DNA of 64,000 nucleotides from Polyangiaceae bacterium (GTDB lineage Bacteria; Myxococcota_A; Polyangia; Polyangiales; Polyangiaceae), in the NCBI GenBank assembly GCA_019637295.1, contig JAHBVX010000008.1, positions 62,001-126,000 of the forward strand, given 5' to 3'. Under the pieces are notes generated by a model. That model did not search any database, was not told the DNA's origin, and saw only the letters and a list, made by a program, of their open reading frames with translations. The translations under genes and the position numbers were made by a program. Positions 43,967 to 57,891 of this stretch are shown here, piece by piece (the first letter of the stretch is position 1; every line of letters starts with the position of its first letter).

Positions 43967-45094
43967 TCACTCGGGATCGACGTAGTCCACCTCGACGCCG
44001 CGGGGTGAGCGAAAGCGGGTCACGCCATCGCCCCGGGAGACCACGTAGTCGGGGCCCACGGGGACCTTCCCGAGGCCGCCCGGCGTGTCGACGATCAGCT
44101 TCGGCAGGGCGATGCCGCTCAGGCGACCCTGGAGCGCTTCCATCAACGCCACCCCGGTCGCGAGCGGCGTGCGCAGGTGGCCGGTGCCGCTGACCGGGTC
44201 GGCCTGCAGCAGGTAGTAGGGTCGCACTCGCAGGCGCACCAGCCCGCGAAACAACTCCGCGAGCGTGGCCGCGTCGGCGTTGACGCCGCGCAGGAGCACC
44301 GTGTGGTTCATCACGGGGAAGCCCGCGTCGGCGAGGCGCTCGCACGCCGCGCTGGACTCGGGCGTGAGCTCTCTCGGGTGGTTGAAATGCGTCATCACCC
44401 AGATGGGATGAAACCGCCGCAGCGCGGCGAGAAGCGTCTCGTCGATGCGCGACGGGAGCACGACGGGCACCCGGGTCGCGAGGCGAATGGTCTCGATGCT
44501 CGGCACGTCGCGCACGGCCCGCAGGATGGCCACGAGCTTCTCCGTCGTCAGGGTCAGCGGATCGCCGCCGCTCAGGATCAGGTCCTTCACCTCGGGGTGC
44601 GCACGCAAGTAGTCGAGCGCGGGCGCGAGCTTGACGAGCGAGCGCGCGCCGCCCCCGCCCCCTACCATGCGGCTGCGCGTGCAGAACCGACAGTAGACAG
44701 CGCACCGATCCGTGACCAACAGCAGGGCGCGATCCGGGTAGCGGCGGATGAGCTCCGGCGCGACCTCGTGCGCCTCCTCGCCCAGGGGGTCCCGCAGGTC
44801 GCCGCGCGAGATGTGTTGTTCCGCTGCGCGCGGCACGATCTGCCGCCGGATGGGGCAGTTCGGATCGTCGCGATCCACGAGAGACAGGTAGTGCGGCGGG
44901 ATCGCGATCGGAAACCCACTCCGCTCGGCGGCGCGAGCGCCGGCGAGCTCGTCGTCGCTCAGTCGAAGCTCCTTCGCCAGCGCGTCCGCGGTGCGCACGG
45001 CGCTCCGTAGCTCTCGTTGCCACCCCGCGCTGCGCGCCGGGTCGTCGCCCGTGGCCGCCGCTTCAGGGAGACTTCTGCCCGGGACCACCCTCAT
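43967..45094 (-). CDS. KamA family lysine 2,3-aminomutase-like radical SAM enzyme
   Basis: 375 residues from the ATG at 45094, overlapping the end of the foldase gene by 32 bases; GTG starts just downstream are possible. Radical SAM Cys131, 135 and 138 (CAVYCRFC), the SAM-binding LILSGGDPL, and a PLP-binding Lys343 in PGGLGK. KamA isomerises L-lysine to beta-lysine, while the related EpmB modifies elongation factor P. No efp gene is present in the window, so which of these roles applies is open. Confidence 0.85.
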   Translation of the reverse strand: MRVVPGRSLPEAAATGDDPARSAGWQRELRSAVRTADALAKELRLSDDELAGARAAERSGFPIAIPPHYLSLVDRDDPNCPIRRQIVPRAAEQHISRGDLRDPLGEEAHEVAPELIRRYPDRALLLVTDRCAVYCRFCTRSRMVGGGGGARSLVKLAPALDYLRAHPEVKDLILSGGDPLTLTTEKLVAILRAVRDVPSIETIRLATRVPVVLPSRIDETLLAALRRFHPIWVMTHFNHPRELTPESSAACERLADAGFPVMNHTVLLRGVNADAATLAELFRGLVRLRVRPYYLLQADPVSGTGHLRTPLATGVALMEALQGRLSGIALPKLIVDTPGGLGKVPVGPDYVVSRGDGVTRFRSPRGVEVDYVDPE

Positions 45095-46073
45095 CCTCCA
45101 GGGCGGGGAGCGACACCCGCTCGAGCGCCTTCTCGTCGATGGTGACCGGGAATTTCGCGCGTAGCTTCTGCTCCAGCTCACGCTCGAGGCGCTCGAGGCG
45201 CTGCTGCACGAGCGTGACGCGGATCCCGCGCTCTGCCTCGGCGAAGCTGCGCTCCCGCGCGTCCGTCTTGCCCGTCATGCGCACGATGTGGAACCGGCCC
45301 TCGTGCTCCACCAGCTCGCCGTGAACGCCACCGACCGCCTCGATACGGAAGACCGCTGCTCGCAGCGGCGCCGGGACGCGCACGTTCTCTCCCTTGTCCG
45401 CGCCGGGCGCGCTGACGATTCCGAGGTCCCCGGCGAGCTCCAAGGGCTGGGTCGGCGACGGCTTGGGCGGCTTGTCGAGCGAATGATCCTGCACCAGCTT
45501 GCCCCATTGCATTGGGCTTGCCTTGCGTGCGGCCTCGAGCACCTTCGCCGCCGCTGCCTTGTCCTGCATCACGACGTGCGCCACCCGACGGCGCTCGGGA
45601 TCCTTGTACTCGCCCTTGTGCTTCTCGTAGTACTCGCGCACTTCCGACTCGGGGATGTCTTGCGTGGCCGGCAGCTCCTGCCGCACGGTCCTGAGCAGCT
45701 CGTCGCGGAGGATCTGCCGGATCCGGCTCTGGGTCTCCGGGGTCTTGTCCAGACCGCGTCGCCGCGCCTCCCCCGCCAGCAGCTCCACCTTCACGATCTC
45801 GTCGAGCAGCTGCTTGCGCCGCTCGGTCGACTGATAACGCAGCCGCTCGAACTGATCCATGCGATCGATGGTCTGGGCGTACTCGCCCAGGGTGATCACG
45901 CGTTCGCCGACGGTGGCCAGCGGCTTGGCGGCCAGCTCCGGCGACAGCGACGCGGGCGCCGCGCTCGACGACGCGGCAGACGCGCCTGGCTTCAACGCCG
46001 CGTCATCGCACGCGGAGCAGGCGAGCAGCCCGAAGAGGGCGCTGCCGACGGCGAGTGTGCTTGCGATCCTCAC
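45063..46073 (-). CDS. Parvulin-type peptidylprolyl isomerase lipoprotein (SurA/PrsA-like)
   Basis: 336 residues from a GTG at 46073. The signal peptide ends in LLAC and the mature N-terminus has Ser/Ala repeats. A SurA-like N-terminal helical domain (about 60-175, with [19 protein letters not shown]) leads to a PpiC parvulin domain ([21 protein letters not shown], then [10 protein letters not shown] and FHIVRMTGK). It assists folding of secreted or outer-membrane proteins in the periplasm. Divergent from pyrH over a 117-bp gap. Confidence 0.82.
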   Translation of the reverse strand: MRIASTLAVGSALFGLLACSACDDAALKPGASAASSSAAPASLSPELAAKPLATVGERVITLGEYAQTIDRMDQFERLRYQSTERRKQLLDEIVKVELLAGEARRRGLDKTPETQSRIRQILRDELLRTVRQELPATQDIPESEVREYYEKHKGEYKDPERRRVAHVVMQDKAAAAKVLEAARKASPMQWGKLVQDHSLDKPPKPSPTQPLELAGDLGIVSAPGADKGENVRVPAPLRAAVFRIEAVGGVHGELVEHEGRFHIVRMTGKTDARERSFAEAERGIRVTLVQQRLERLERELEQKLRAKFPVTIDEKALERVSLPALEDEGGPGQKSP

Positions 46074-46190
46074 GACCGCTCGGCAATTACTACGGGTTGG
46101 CCTGCCGCGCCAGCACCCCCGTCCCCCGCCGCCGGCGCCTGGCCCCGCACCCGCTTGTCGCCCCGCCAGCCCCCGGGGTACACCCCCAGC

Positions 46191-46919
46191 GTGACCATAA
46201 GCGGACAACCGGACCTGAAGTACAAGCGCGTCGTGATCAAGCTGTCCGGCGAGGCGCTCTGCGGCCGGGAAGGTGGCTTCGGTATCGACACCACCACGCT
46301 GAAGGCCACCGCCGAGGAGCTCGGTGAGGTGCACCAGACCGGTGTGCAAGTCGGCGTCGTCGTCGGCGGCGGCAACATCTTCCGTGGGCTCGCGGGCGCG
46401 AGCGAGGGCATGGATCGAGCGCAGAGCGACTACATGGGCATGCTCGCCACGGTCATCAACTCCCTCGCGCTGCAAGACGCCCTGGAGCGCTGCGGCGTCC
46501 GCACCCGCGTGATGACGGCGATCGAGATTCGACAGATCGCCGAGCCCTACATCCGCCGTCGCGCGATGCGTCACCTCGAGCGCGGTTACGTGGTCATCTT
46601 CGCCGCGGGCACGGGCAACCCCTACTTCTCGACGGACACCGCCGCCTCGCTGCGCGCGATGGAGATTCGCGCCGAGGCCTTGCTCAAGGCCACGAAGGTC
46701 GAGGGCATCTACGATCGGGACCCCCGCAAGCACCCCGACGCTGCGCTGCTGGATCGCGTGTCCTACGACCGCTTCCTGACCGAGAACCTGAAGGTCATGG
46801 ACGCGACGGCGGTGGCCCTGTGCCGCGACAATGGCCTGCCCATTCGGGTTTTCCGCATGGTGCCGGGCAACATCAAGCGGGTTTGCCAGGGCGAAGAGGT
46901 CGGCACCGTGGTGGGCTGA
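46191..46919 (+). CDS. pyrH: UMP kinase
   Basis: 242 residues from a GTG at 46191. It phosphorylates UMP to UDP; amino-acid-kinase fold. Motifs: [55 protein letters not shown] and [11 protein letters not shown]. Length and motifs are standard for bacterial PyrH, usually a hexamer controlled by GTP and UTP. TACACC at 46179-46184 lies six bases before the start, with no Shine-Dalgarno. It is separate from the pyrD/K cluster. Confidence 0.97.
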   Translation: MTISGQPDLKYKRVVIKLSGEALCGREGGFGIDTTTLKATAEELGEVHQTGVQVGVVVGGGNIFRGLAGASEGMDRAQSDYMGMLATVINSLALQDALERCGVRTRVMTAIEIRQIAEPYIRRRAMRHLERGYVVIFAAGTGNPYFSTDTAASLRAMEIRAEALLKATKVEGIYDRDPRKHPDAALLDRVSYDRFLTENLKVMDATAVALCRDNGLPIRVFRMVPGNIKRVCQGEEVGTVVG

Positions 46920-47034
46920 AGGCTGTCCAGAGTCGACCCGGGGCACCCCGGCGAGCCGGCCCCCGGGGTGGGGCAGCGGCAATCGTCCAGCGAGCACTGC
47001 CCCGCCGCCGAAAGTTCGCTAAGCTGCCCGGCGC

Positions 47035-49334
<2,300 letters not shown>

Positions 49335-49338
<4 letters not shown>

Positions 49339-49646
49339 CGCGAGCCGCTTGGGCGGCGCTAGGCGCCCTCGTCGTCGCGGCGTCGCCGAGCTGCCAGCGC
49401 GACCTCGACGAGAAGCGCGTGCCACCGCCCAGCGCCTCGCAGCTTCCCCAGCACGCGCCGGGCGGACCGACGTCCTGCGACGACGTGGGCCGCTTCTCTG
49501 GCGTGGCCTCGTGCTGTGAGGGGCACTACTGTGGTGGGCACTGTTTCACGGACGGCTGCCGCTGCGGCGACACCTTCGCCGGCTGCTTCTGGCCAGAGGT
49601 GTGCTGCACGGGCCGCTGCGCCGAGCCCGCGCAGTGCGGCCGGTGA
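49335..49646 (+). CDS. Small Cys-rich exported protein, ccmF-coupled
   Basis: 103 residues; the GTG start overlaps the ccmF stop as GTGA. The N-terminus is a signal peptide (AALGALVVAASPSC), possibly with a lipobox Cys. The mature protein has a dense Cys pattern (SCCEGHYCGGHCF, GCRCGDTFAGC, VCCTGRCAEPAQC). It may handle metal or haem, or form a disulfide-rich module. It resembles the Cys-rich domains of the paired lipoproteins near 58 kb only in Cys density. Confidence 0.7.
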
Positions 49647-49735
49647 CCCCGCTCGCGCGCCACGCACGACCGGAGCCGAGACGCCCGACTGCCCTTGTCC
49701 GCGCCCCCGACGTCAGCTACCTAGTCCCGGTCCCC

Positions 49736-50530
49736 GTGCTGAGTCGCCTCCAGAAGCTCTCCTCTTCGTCGCTGCAGCGGGTGGCGTGGGGCGTCGCCCT
49801 CGCTGGCGTCGTGGGCGCGATGACGCTGCACGGCCTCAGCATCGGCCTGCTCACGGTCGCGGGCGTGATGCTGCTGGCCACCGTGGTGCTGCTGTGGAGC
49901 AGCGTGCAGAGCCTGACGGGCGAAGCGGAGATGTCCCTGGACGAAGCGCTCGGCCTGGCCGCGCCGTCGGCCGAAGAGGAGCGCAAACGCGCGGTCCTGC
50001 GGGCGCTCAAGGATCTGGAGTACGAGCGCGGCGTCGGCAAGATCAGCGAGGAGGACTACGCCGAGCTGGTCGCGCGCTATCGCGCGGACGCCAAGGCGCT
50101 GCTCCGTGCGCTGGAGGCCCAAGACGAAGACGCGCGTGCACGCGCCGAGCGACTCGTCGCGCGACGTCTGCGCAAGGCCGGTCTCGAGGGGAACGTCACG
50201 CAAGCCGAGGCGGAGCCCGAGCCCTCCGCCGACGGAGCCGGGACGACGCCGGAGAGCGAGCCCGAACCGACGGACGCGGCGGCGGACAGCCAGCCTGCAG
50301 TCGCCGTCGCTCGAGACGCCAAGCCGTCGCCTGCCAGCACGCCCGCGCGCAGTCCCAGACGGCGCTGCAGCGAGTGCGAGGCGCGCAACGATCTCGACGC
50401 TCGCTTCTGCAAGAAGTGCGGAGCAGCGCTGGCCGAGAAGGACGAGCGCTTGTGCCTGGCCTGCCCCGCCGTATACGCCGAGACGGAAGAGAGTTGCCCC
50501 GAATGCGGAGTTTCGTTCGACGCTGCTTGA
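49736..50530 (+). CDS. Membrane protein with zinc-ribbon, ccm-group
   Basis: 264 residues from a GTG at 49736, chosen because TAGTCC (49721-49726) ends nine bases upstream; GTG at 49643 would overlap the prior stop. Two N-terminal membrane helices (VALAGVVGAMTLHG, GVMLLATVVLLW). A segment KDLEYERGVGKISEEDYAEL, typical of short ccm-linked proteins, is followed by a Glu/Pro-rich linker and two CxxC zinc ribbons (CSECEAR, FCKKCGA, LCLAC, CPECG) at the C-terminus. Exact function unknown. Confidence 0.7.
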   Translation: MLSRLQKLSSSSLQRVAWGVALAGVVGAMTLHGLSIGLLTVAGVMLLATVVLLWSSVQSLTGEAEMSLDEALGLAAPSAEEERKRAVLRALKDLEYERGVGKISEEDYAELVARYRADAKALLRALEAQDEDARARAERLVARRLRKAGLEGNVTQAEAEPEPSADGAGTTPESEPEPTDAAADSQPAVAVARDAKPSPASTPARSPRRRCSECEARNDLDARFCKKCGAALAEKDERLCLACPAVYAETEESCPECGVSFDAA

Positions 50531-51885
50531 TGGCCTTCGGGCTCATGGTCGCCGCCAGCGGGGCGCCGGGGCAGGCGGCGCCTCCGCTGCCGCCGGGACA
50601 GACCGCGCTGCCGCCAGGGCACCCCCCGATCGGCCCGGTACCCGCCCCCGCCCCGGAGGCCCCGAGCGGGGACCTCCCTCCCGGCCATCCGCCGGTCGGA
50701 GCCCCGGCGGGGGACGCCGCAGGTGGGGCCAACCCCCATGGCTCGAGCACAGCGGACTCGAGCCAGCCGGATCCAGACCTGCCCCCGGGCACCATCGTCG
50801 CGCAGATCGTGAACGCTGCCGGACAGCCCATCGCCGGCCGCGAGGTCCGACTCGGTGTGCTGCGCCAGAGCGTCGCCGAGGGTGAGTCGCGTTCCTTTCA
50901 GTCCGCCGTCAGCAGCGGGACCGGCGAGGTGCGCTTCACTGGGCTGCAGACCGAGACCGCCTTCAGCTATCGCGTCACGCTGAAGGAGGGCGAGGCCGAG
51001 TACGCCTCACCGCCATTCAACCTGCGGCCGGAGGCGGGACAGCGCGTGCTGCTGCACATCTACCCGGTCACCACGGAGCTGCGTGGCACCATGGTCGGCA
51101 TGCGCGGCATCGTGGTGGTGGAGACCCGCGACGACGTGTTCCAGTTGGAGATGATGCTCCGCATCTTCAACGTGGGTCGCACGACCTGGGTGCCCAAAGA
51201 TGTCTCGTTCGCGCTGCCCGCGGGCACGAAAGGGTTCGTCGCGAACGAGACGATGACCGACGTACGCGTGAAGCTCGACGGCGAGCGCAACGTGCAGCTC
51301 CTGGGCACGTACACTCCCGGTCAGCACGACGTCACGTTTCGGTTTCAGGTGCCCAACACTCACACCGAGCGGCGCGAGATCGCCTTCGATCTGCCCCCGC
51401 GTGTGGCCGAGCTGCGCATCATCGCCGCCGCGGCCCCGGGCATGTCCATGTCGGTCCCGGGCTTCGAGGCAGCTGAGCCCAGCATGGGCAACAACGGCGA
51501 ACGCATGCTGGTGACCAGCCGGCAGCTTCGCCCGGGTGACCCCGAGTTCGAGACCGTGACCATTCAGCTCTCGGGCATCCCGACCCCGGGTCCGGGCCGC
51601 TGGATAGCCGCCGCGCTGGCGTTGCTGGCGGCCCTCGCGGGCCTCGGGGGTTACCTTCGGCGGCGGCCCGGAGACGCGGGCAGCGCGCTCCCCCCCCAGG
51701 ACGCTGCGGCAGCGCGCAGCCGCCTCCTGGACGAGCTGGTCGACGTCGAGCGGGCCCATCGGCAAGGCGAAATCGGTCCCAAGACCTACGAGCGGGCGCG
51801 CCGTGCGCTGGTGGACGCGCTGACCCGCCTTGAAGCGGATAAGCCCTTGAAATCAGTCAGCTCTCGGTCCACGGCTGCTGCCTGA
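50503..51885 (+). CDS. Exported carboxypeptidase-regulatory-like protein
   Basis: 460 residues from the ATG at 50503, overlapping the zinc-ribbon gene by 28 bases; the ATG at 50530 is an alternative with a poorer signal. Signal peptide (MRSFVRRCLMAFGLMVAASG), then Pro/Gly repeats LPPGHPP twice, a beta-sandwich like the carboxypeptidase regulatory domain (VNAAGQPIAGREVRLG, then RFTGLQTETAFSYRVTL), another beta region, a C-terminal membrane helix (WIAAALALLAALAGLGGYL) and a short helical tail. No catalytic motif. Last of the ccmF group. Confidence 0.7.
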   Translation: MRSFVRRCLMAFGLMVAASGAPGQAAPPLPPGQTALPPGHPPIGPVPAPAPEAPSGDLPPGHPPVGAPAGDAAGGANPHGSSTADSSQPDPDLPPGTIVAQIVNAAGQPIAGREVRLGVLRQSVAEGESRSFQSAVSSGTGEVRFTGLQTETAFSYRVTLKEGEAEYASPPFNLRPEAGQRVLLHIYPVTTELRGTMVGMRGIVVVETRDDVFQLEMMLRIFNVGRTTWVPKDVSFALPAGTKGFVANETMTDVRVKLDGERNVQLLGTYTPGQHDVTFRFQVPNTHTERREIAFDLPPRVAELRIIAAAAPGMSMSVPGFEAAEPSMGNNGERMLVTSRQLRPGDPEFETVTIQLSGIPTPGPGRWIAAALALLAALAGLGGYLRRRPGDAGSALPPQDAAAARSRLLDELVDVERAHRQGEIGPKTYERARRALVDALTRLEADKPLKSVSSRSTAAA

Positions 51886-52222
51886 AGACGAAAGAGCCAG
51901 GGTTTCTCCACATCTGGGGACAACCTCGGGACAAGCCTGCGGACGACCTCCGGGTTGTCGTTGATCATCCCACATCCGTCCACATTTGCACCCAGCCCAT
52001 ACCGGGTTCTCGGCTTGGTGGCCAACAGGCCCCTCGAGCACAATGCTTCATCTTTCCAGGACCTTGCAGGGTTATCCCCTCCATCCACAGCCTCTACGAT
52101 CACGACGAGATCTAAATATAGATCTCTGAGAGAAGAAGAAGCGCACCCGGACCGGGCCCCATCGACTCCAAGTCGCTGCCCCTGTTCCATCGCACCGAGA
52201 GTTGCTCTAAGCAGCGTCGGTC
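51886..52222. other. 337-bp gap before dnaN: candidate replication origin region
   Basis: Contains several 9-mers near the DnaA box TTATCCACA: TTCTCCACA (51904-51912, one mismatch), TGGGGACAA, TCGGGACAA and TGCGGACGA on the other strand, regularly spaced at 51915, 51926 and 51938, and TTATCCCCT-CCATCCACA back to back (52072-52089). A 6-bp stem around an AATA loop, GATCTA/TAGATC, at 52109-52124 is A+T rich against a GC-rich background. TAAGCA (52208-52213) lies nine bases before the dnaN ATG. No dnaA gene is adjacent, so origin function is a hypothesis. Confidence 0.45.
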
Positions 52223-53368
52223 ATGCAGGTCGTCGTCACCAAGAGGGACCTCGTTCGCATCCTTCAGCGATGCCAGGGCGTTGCCGACAAGAAGAGCACC
52301 ATGCCCGTGCTCGGCAACGTACTCTTGGAGGTGAGCGGCCCCGATGCCCTCCGACTCGCTGCCACGGATTTGTACCTCGCCGTCAGTGGCACCATCAAGG
52401 CCAAGGTCGACAAGGGCGGTTCAATCGCGGTGGGAGCGCGCGACCTGTTCGAGCGCGTCAAGATGATGCCCGACGGCGAGATCGCCATCTCCACCGAAAA
52501 CGCCGCGACGACCATTCGGTCGGTGGGCGGAGCGCGTCGCTACACGTTGCACGGCATCCCTGGCGAAGAGTTCCCCAAGCTGCCGCACCTCGAAGACAAC
52601 GTCGCGACGCACCAGATCGATGCGGACGTCCTGGCGCAGTTGATCGCCGGCACGCACTTCTCGATCTCCACGGACGAGACCAGACTGCACCTGAACAGCG
52701 CGCTATTCGAGTGGGATGGCGACCGCGTGCGCATGGTCACCACGGACGGGCACCGCTTGAGCAAGATGGAAATCACCGTGCCGGGTCAGCAGGCGTCGAC
52801 TCACATGCTCGTTCCCCTCAAAGGCATCCAAGAGTTGCGCCGTCTATGCGACGAGGTGCGAGCAGAAGCCATGAAGTCCGACGACGTGGACGCCTCCGTC
52901 GCGCTGGCACAAAGTGGCCCCAACGCTTTCTTCCGACTCGCGGGCTTCTCGTTCAGCGTCAAGCTCGTCGACGCGCAGTTTCCGCCCTACGAGCAGGTCA
53001 TCCCCGAGAAGTCCGAGCGAGCCATCGCGGTGCCACGGCTGCCCATGGCGGACGCGCTCAAGGCGGTGTCACTAGCGGCAAGCGATCGCACCGGCGGCGT
53101 GAAGATGTCCGTCGCCGGCGGCAAGATCCGCTTCGAGAGCGAGAGCCCGGAGAGTGGTGAGGGTTTCGACGAGGTCAACGTGGACTACGACGGCCCGGAT
53201 GTCACCGTCGGCTTCAACGCGCGCTACTTCTTGGACGTGCTCGCGGCCATGGAGGACGAGCAGGTGGTGCTCGGCATCAGCGGCGAGCTCGACCCTGCGG
53301 TGATCCGCCCCGGCGGCGAGAGCGCGAAGAAGAGCTACCTCGCCGTCATCATGCCCATGCGCATCTGA
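52223..53368 (+). CDS. dnaN: DNA polymerase III beta subunit (sliding clamp)
   Basis: 381 residues, slightly longer than E. coli (366). Three similar clamp domains form a dimeric ring on DNA. Recognisable segments: KRDLVRILQRCQGVADKKST, MPVLGNVLLEV, FDEVNVDYDGPDVTVGFN and the family end YLAVIMPMRI. It tethers the replicative polymerase. The ATG has no Shine-Dalgarno; a TAAGCA element sits nine bases upstream. recF follows 17 bases later, a conserved dnaN-recF-gyrB order. Confidence 0.97.
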   Translation: MQVVVTKRDLVRILQRCQGVADKKSTMPVLGNVLLEVSGPDALRLAATDLYLAVSGTIKAKVDKGGSIAVGARDLFERVKMMPDGEIAISTENAATTIRSVGGARRYTLHGIPGEEFPKLPHLEDNVATHQIDADVLAQLIAGTHFSISTDETRLHLNSALFEWDGDRVRMVTTDGHRLSKMEITVPGQQASTHMLVPLKGIQELRRLCDEVRAEAMKSDDVDASVALAQSGPNAFFRLAGFSFSVKLVDAQFPPYEQVIPEKSERAIAVPRLPMADALKAVSLAASDRTGGVKMSVAGGKIRFESESPESGEGFDEVNVDYDGPDVTVGFNARYFLDVLAAMEDEQVVLGISGELDPAVIRPGGESAKKSYLAVIMPMRI

Positions 53369-53385
53369 CCCGCGGCATCAGACGC

Positions 53386-54486
53386 GTGTCCAGCCACATC
53401 GTCTTCCGCCGCATCCAGGTGCGAAGCTTCCGCATCTTGTCGTCCGTCGACTTCGAGCCCGCCGCGCGGCTGAACGTCATCTCGGGAGACAACGGCCAGG
53501 GCAAGACCAGCGTGATCGAGGCCGTGTACCTGGTGGCGACCAGTCGCAGCTTTCGCACCGAGCACGTGGCCGAGACCCTCAGCACGGGCGCGTCGCAGGC
53601 GGTGATCGCCGCACGGATCGAAGAGGCCGGGGTGGTGCGAGAGCAGCGGGTCGCGCTCGGAGCGCGCGCGCGCAGCTATCGCATCGACGGCAAGCGCCCC
53701 GCGAGCCTGGCCAGCTATGCCACCCAGACCCCCGTCGTGGTCTTTCACCCTGGGGACCTCACGCTGGTCAGCGGTCCCGCGGCCGGCCGCCGGCGGCTAC
53801 TCGATCGAGTCGCGCTGTTCTACGAGCCGGTCAGCGCGGATCACCGGACGCGCTATCAGCGCGCGCTGCGGGCGCGCCAAGCGACGCTCGAGGAGCGCGG
53901 ACCTCGCAGCCCCGAGCTCGACGCTTACGAGGCGCTGATCGCCGAGCACGGAGTCGCCTTCGCCGGCTACCGCCGCCGCACCGCCGAGCGCCTCATCGAA
54001 CTACTGAGCGAGACCTTCGGTCGGGTCGCTGCTCCGGGGCTACGGCTGGAGGCGGTCTACCAGGCCGGCGGCAGCGAGGACCGCGAGCACTTCCGCGCCG
54101 CCCTCGCGGGCCGCCGGCTCGAAGACCGTCGCCGGGGTCGACCGAGCTTCGGTCCCCAACGCGACGAGCTCGAGCTCGCGCTGGGGTCGATGAAGGCGCG
54201 CGCTCACGCGTCCCAAGGGCAACAGCGCGTACTGGCGCTCGCGCTCAAGTTGGCCGAGCTGTCCTGCCTGGAGAGCGCTCGCGGCGCCGATCCGGTCCTG
54301 TTGCTCGACGACGTGTCCAGCGAGCTCGACCCGGCCCGCACGGGCGCGGTCTATCGCTTCCTGGAGGCCGCCAGGAGTCAGGTGTTCGTCACCACGACCC
54401 GCCCGGAGCTGCTCGCCACGCCGGAGCTCGTCGGCGCCGAGCGCGCCGACTTTGCCGTGGTTTCCGGACGCGTCTCGCGGGTGTAA
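53386..54486 (+). CDS. recF: RecF, DNA repair/recombination ATPase
   Basis: 366 residues; GTG start. SMC-like ABC ATPase: Walker A GDNGQGKT (34-41), signature SQGQQR, and Walker B LLLDDVSSELD. It loads RecA at gaps with RecO and RecR after replication blocks. The stop TAA at 54484 is part of a TAACCT hexamer that ends six bases before the next start. Position between dnaN and gyrB is the classical order. Confidence 0.96.
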   Translation: MSSHIVFRRIQVRSFRILSSVDFEPAARLNVISGDNGQGKTSVIEAVYLVATSRSFRTEHVAETLSTGASQAVIAARIEEAGVVREQRVALGARARSYRIDGKRPASLASYATQTPVVVFHPGDLTLVSGPAAGRRRLLDRVALFYEPVSADHRTRYQRALRARQATLEERGPRSPELDAYEALIAEHGVAFAGYRRRTAERLIELLSETFGRVAAPGLRLEAVYQAGGSEDREHFRAALAGRRLEDRRRGRPSFGPQRDELELALGSMKARAHASQGQQRVLALALKLAELSCLESARGADPVLLLDDVSSELDPARTGAVYRFLEAARSQVFVTTTRPELLATPELVGAERADFAVVSGRVSRV

Positions 54487-54495
54487 CCTCGGCCG

Positions 54496-54978
54496 GTGAC
54501 GCGAGCTACGCTCTTGCTCTCCTTGGCGGCGACGATGCTCGCTTGCGAGCGCGGCCCGGCCCCTGCTCCCGCGGGGAGCGCCAGCGCTGCGAGCGCAGAG
54601 GCGCTGGCCGCAGAGTTCGCCGCGCTCACGCCTGCGGCTCGCGAGCAAGCAGCCCGGCAGCCGTGCTACACGCGCCCCACGTGTCCGACGGCGCGCACCC
54701 GGGCGCTGCTACAGTCTGCCCCGGAAGCCGAGCGCAAGGCGCTCACGGCGACGCTGGTCAAGGCCCTCGCGGCGGAGGTGCAGTCCGAGCTGTCCAAGCG
54801 CCACGGCACCGTCGTGCGGGTCAGCGTCTCGGCAGGCCGCGTGCTGATCGCCGGGGTATGCAGCAAGGTCGTGCTGGAGAACTTCTTGGCCACGGCGGGG
54901 CCCCACGCCAAACAGGCCGGAATCACGCATGTGGAGTGCGCCAGTCAGGCCTTGTCGGCGAGCGCCGAGCTGCCCTGA
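54496..54978 (+). CDS. Small lipoprotein of unknown function
   Basis: 160 residues from a GTG at 54496. The signal peptide ends with lipobox MLAC, then a Pro/Ala/Ser linker. The mature domain is helical with two conserved-looking Cys pairs (PCYTRPTCP, VCSK and ECAS). It lies between recF and gyrB in an otherwise replication-related run. TAACCT (54484-54489), over the recF stop, may serve as its own -10 element. No domain recognised. Confidence 0.68.
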   Translation: MTRATLLLSLAATMLACERGPAPAPAGSASAASAEALAAEFAALTPAAREQAARQPCYTRPTCPTARTRALLQSAPEAERKALTATLVKALAAEVQSELSKRHGTVVRVSVSAGRVLIAGVCSKVVLENFLATAGPHAKQAGITHVECASQALSASAELP

Positions 54979-55023
54979 CTCGCGCGCCTTCCCGGGCCCG
55001 GCGGCCTTGCCCGGACGCTGTAA

Positions 55024-57636
<2,613 letters not shown>

Positions 57637-57891
57637 GCCTCCGCCGCTGTCGGCCCGACGCGGAACCGGCGCGCGTAGCCATAACCATTCGAAACTACAA
57701 AGTTTATCTCGGTGTGCCGAGAAAGGCCGGTCCCCCCGCCCCTGCCGCCCGCGAGCGCCGCGGCAGAAGGCCTGCTACCCTGCCGGTGGCGGTCGCGGGC
57801 CGGTCCCGTGACCCTTGTTCGACATTTCCTTTGACGGGCCGTAGCGCAGTGCTTTAGTGCGCCGGTTCCAAACGACTCCAGAGGTGTAGTG
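57637..57891. other. 255-bp gap after gyrB
   Basis: Holds a short hairpin TCTCGG-TGTG-CCGAGA (57707-57722) and the promoter-like pair described separately. No other gene or tRNA is seen. The AT-rich stretch at 57681-57708 is unusual for this GC-rich window. Confidence 0.5.
57831..57858 (+). promoter_or_regulatory. Candidate promoter for the first Cys-rich lipoprotein
   Basis: TTGACG (57831-57836) and TTTAGT (57853-57858) are spaced by 16 bases. GAGGTG at 57881-57886 then gives a good Shine-Dalgarno five bases before the ATG at 57892. So this gene uses a normal leader, unlike many others in the window. Confidence 0.5.

Noticed and set aside
46920-47034. GC-rich inverted repeats between pyrH and ccmF as a terminator
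   Set aside because: The stem CCGGGG/CCCCGG has a loop of only two bases and no T tract.
51786-52190. Minus-strand frame over the gap before dnaN
   Set aside because: It crosses the end of the plus-strand lipoprotein gene and the DnaA-box-like region. It shows no domain and is better explained as shadow.
57707-57722. Hairpin after gyrB as an intrinsic terminator
   Set aside because: The stem is only six base pairs and no T tract follows it on the plus strand.
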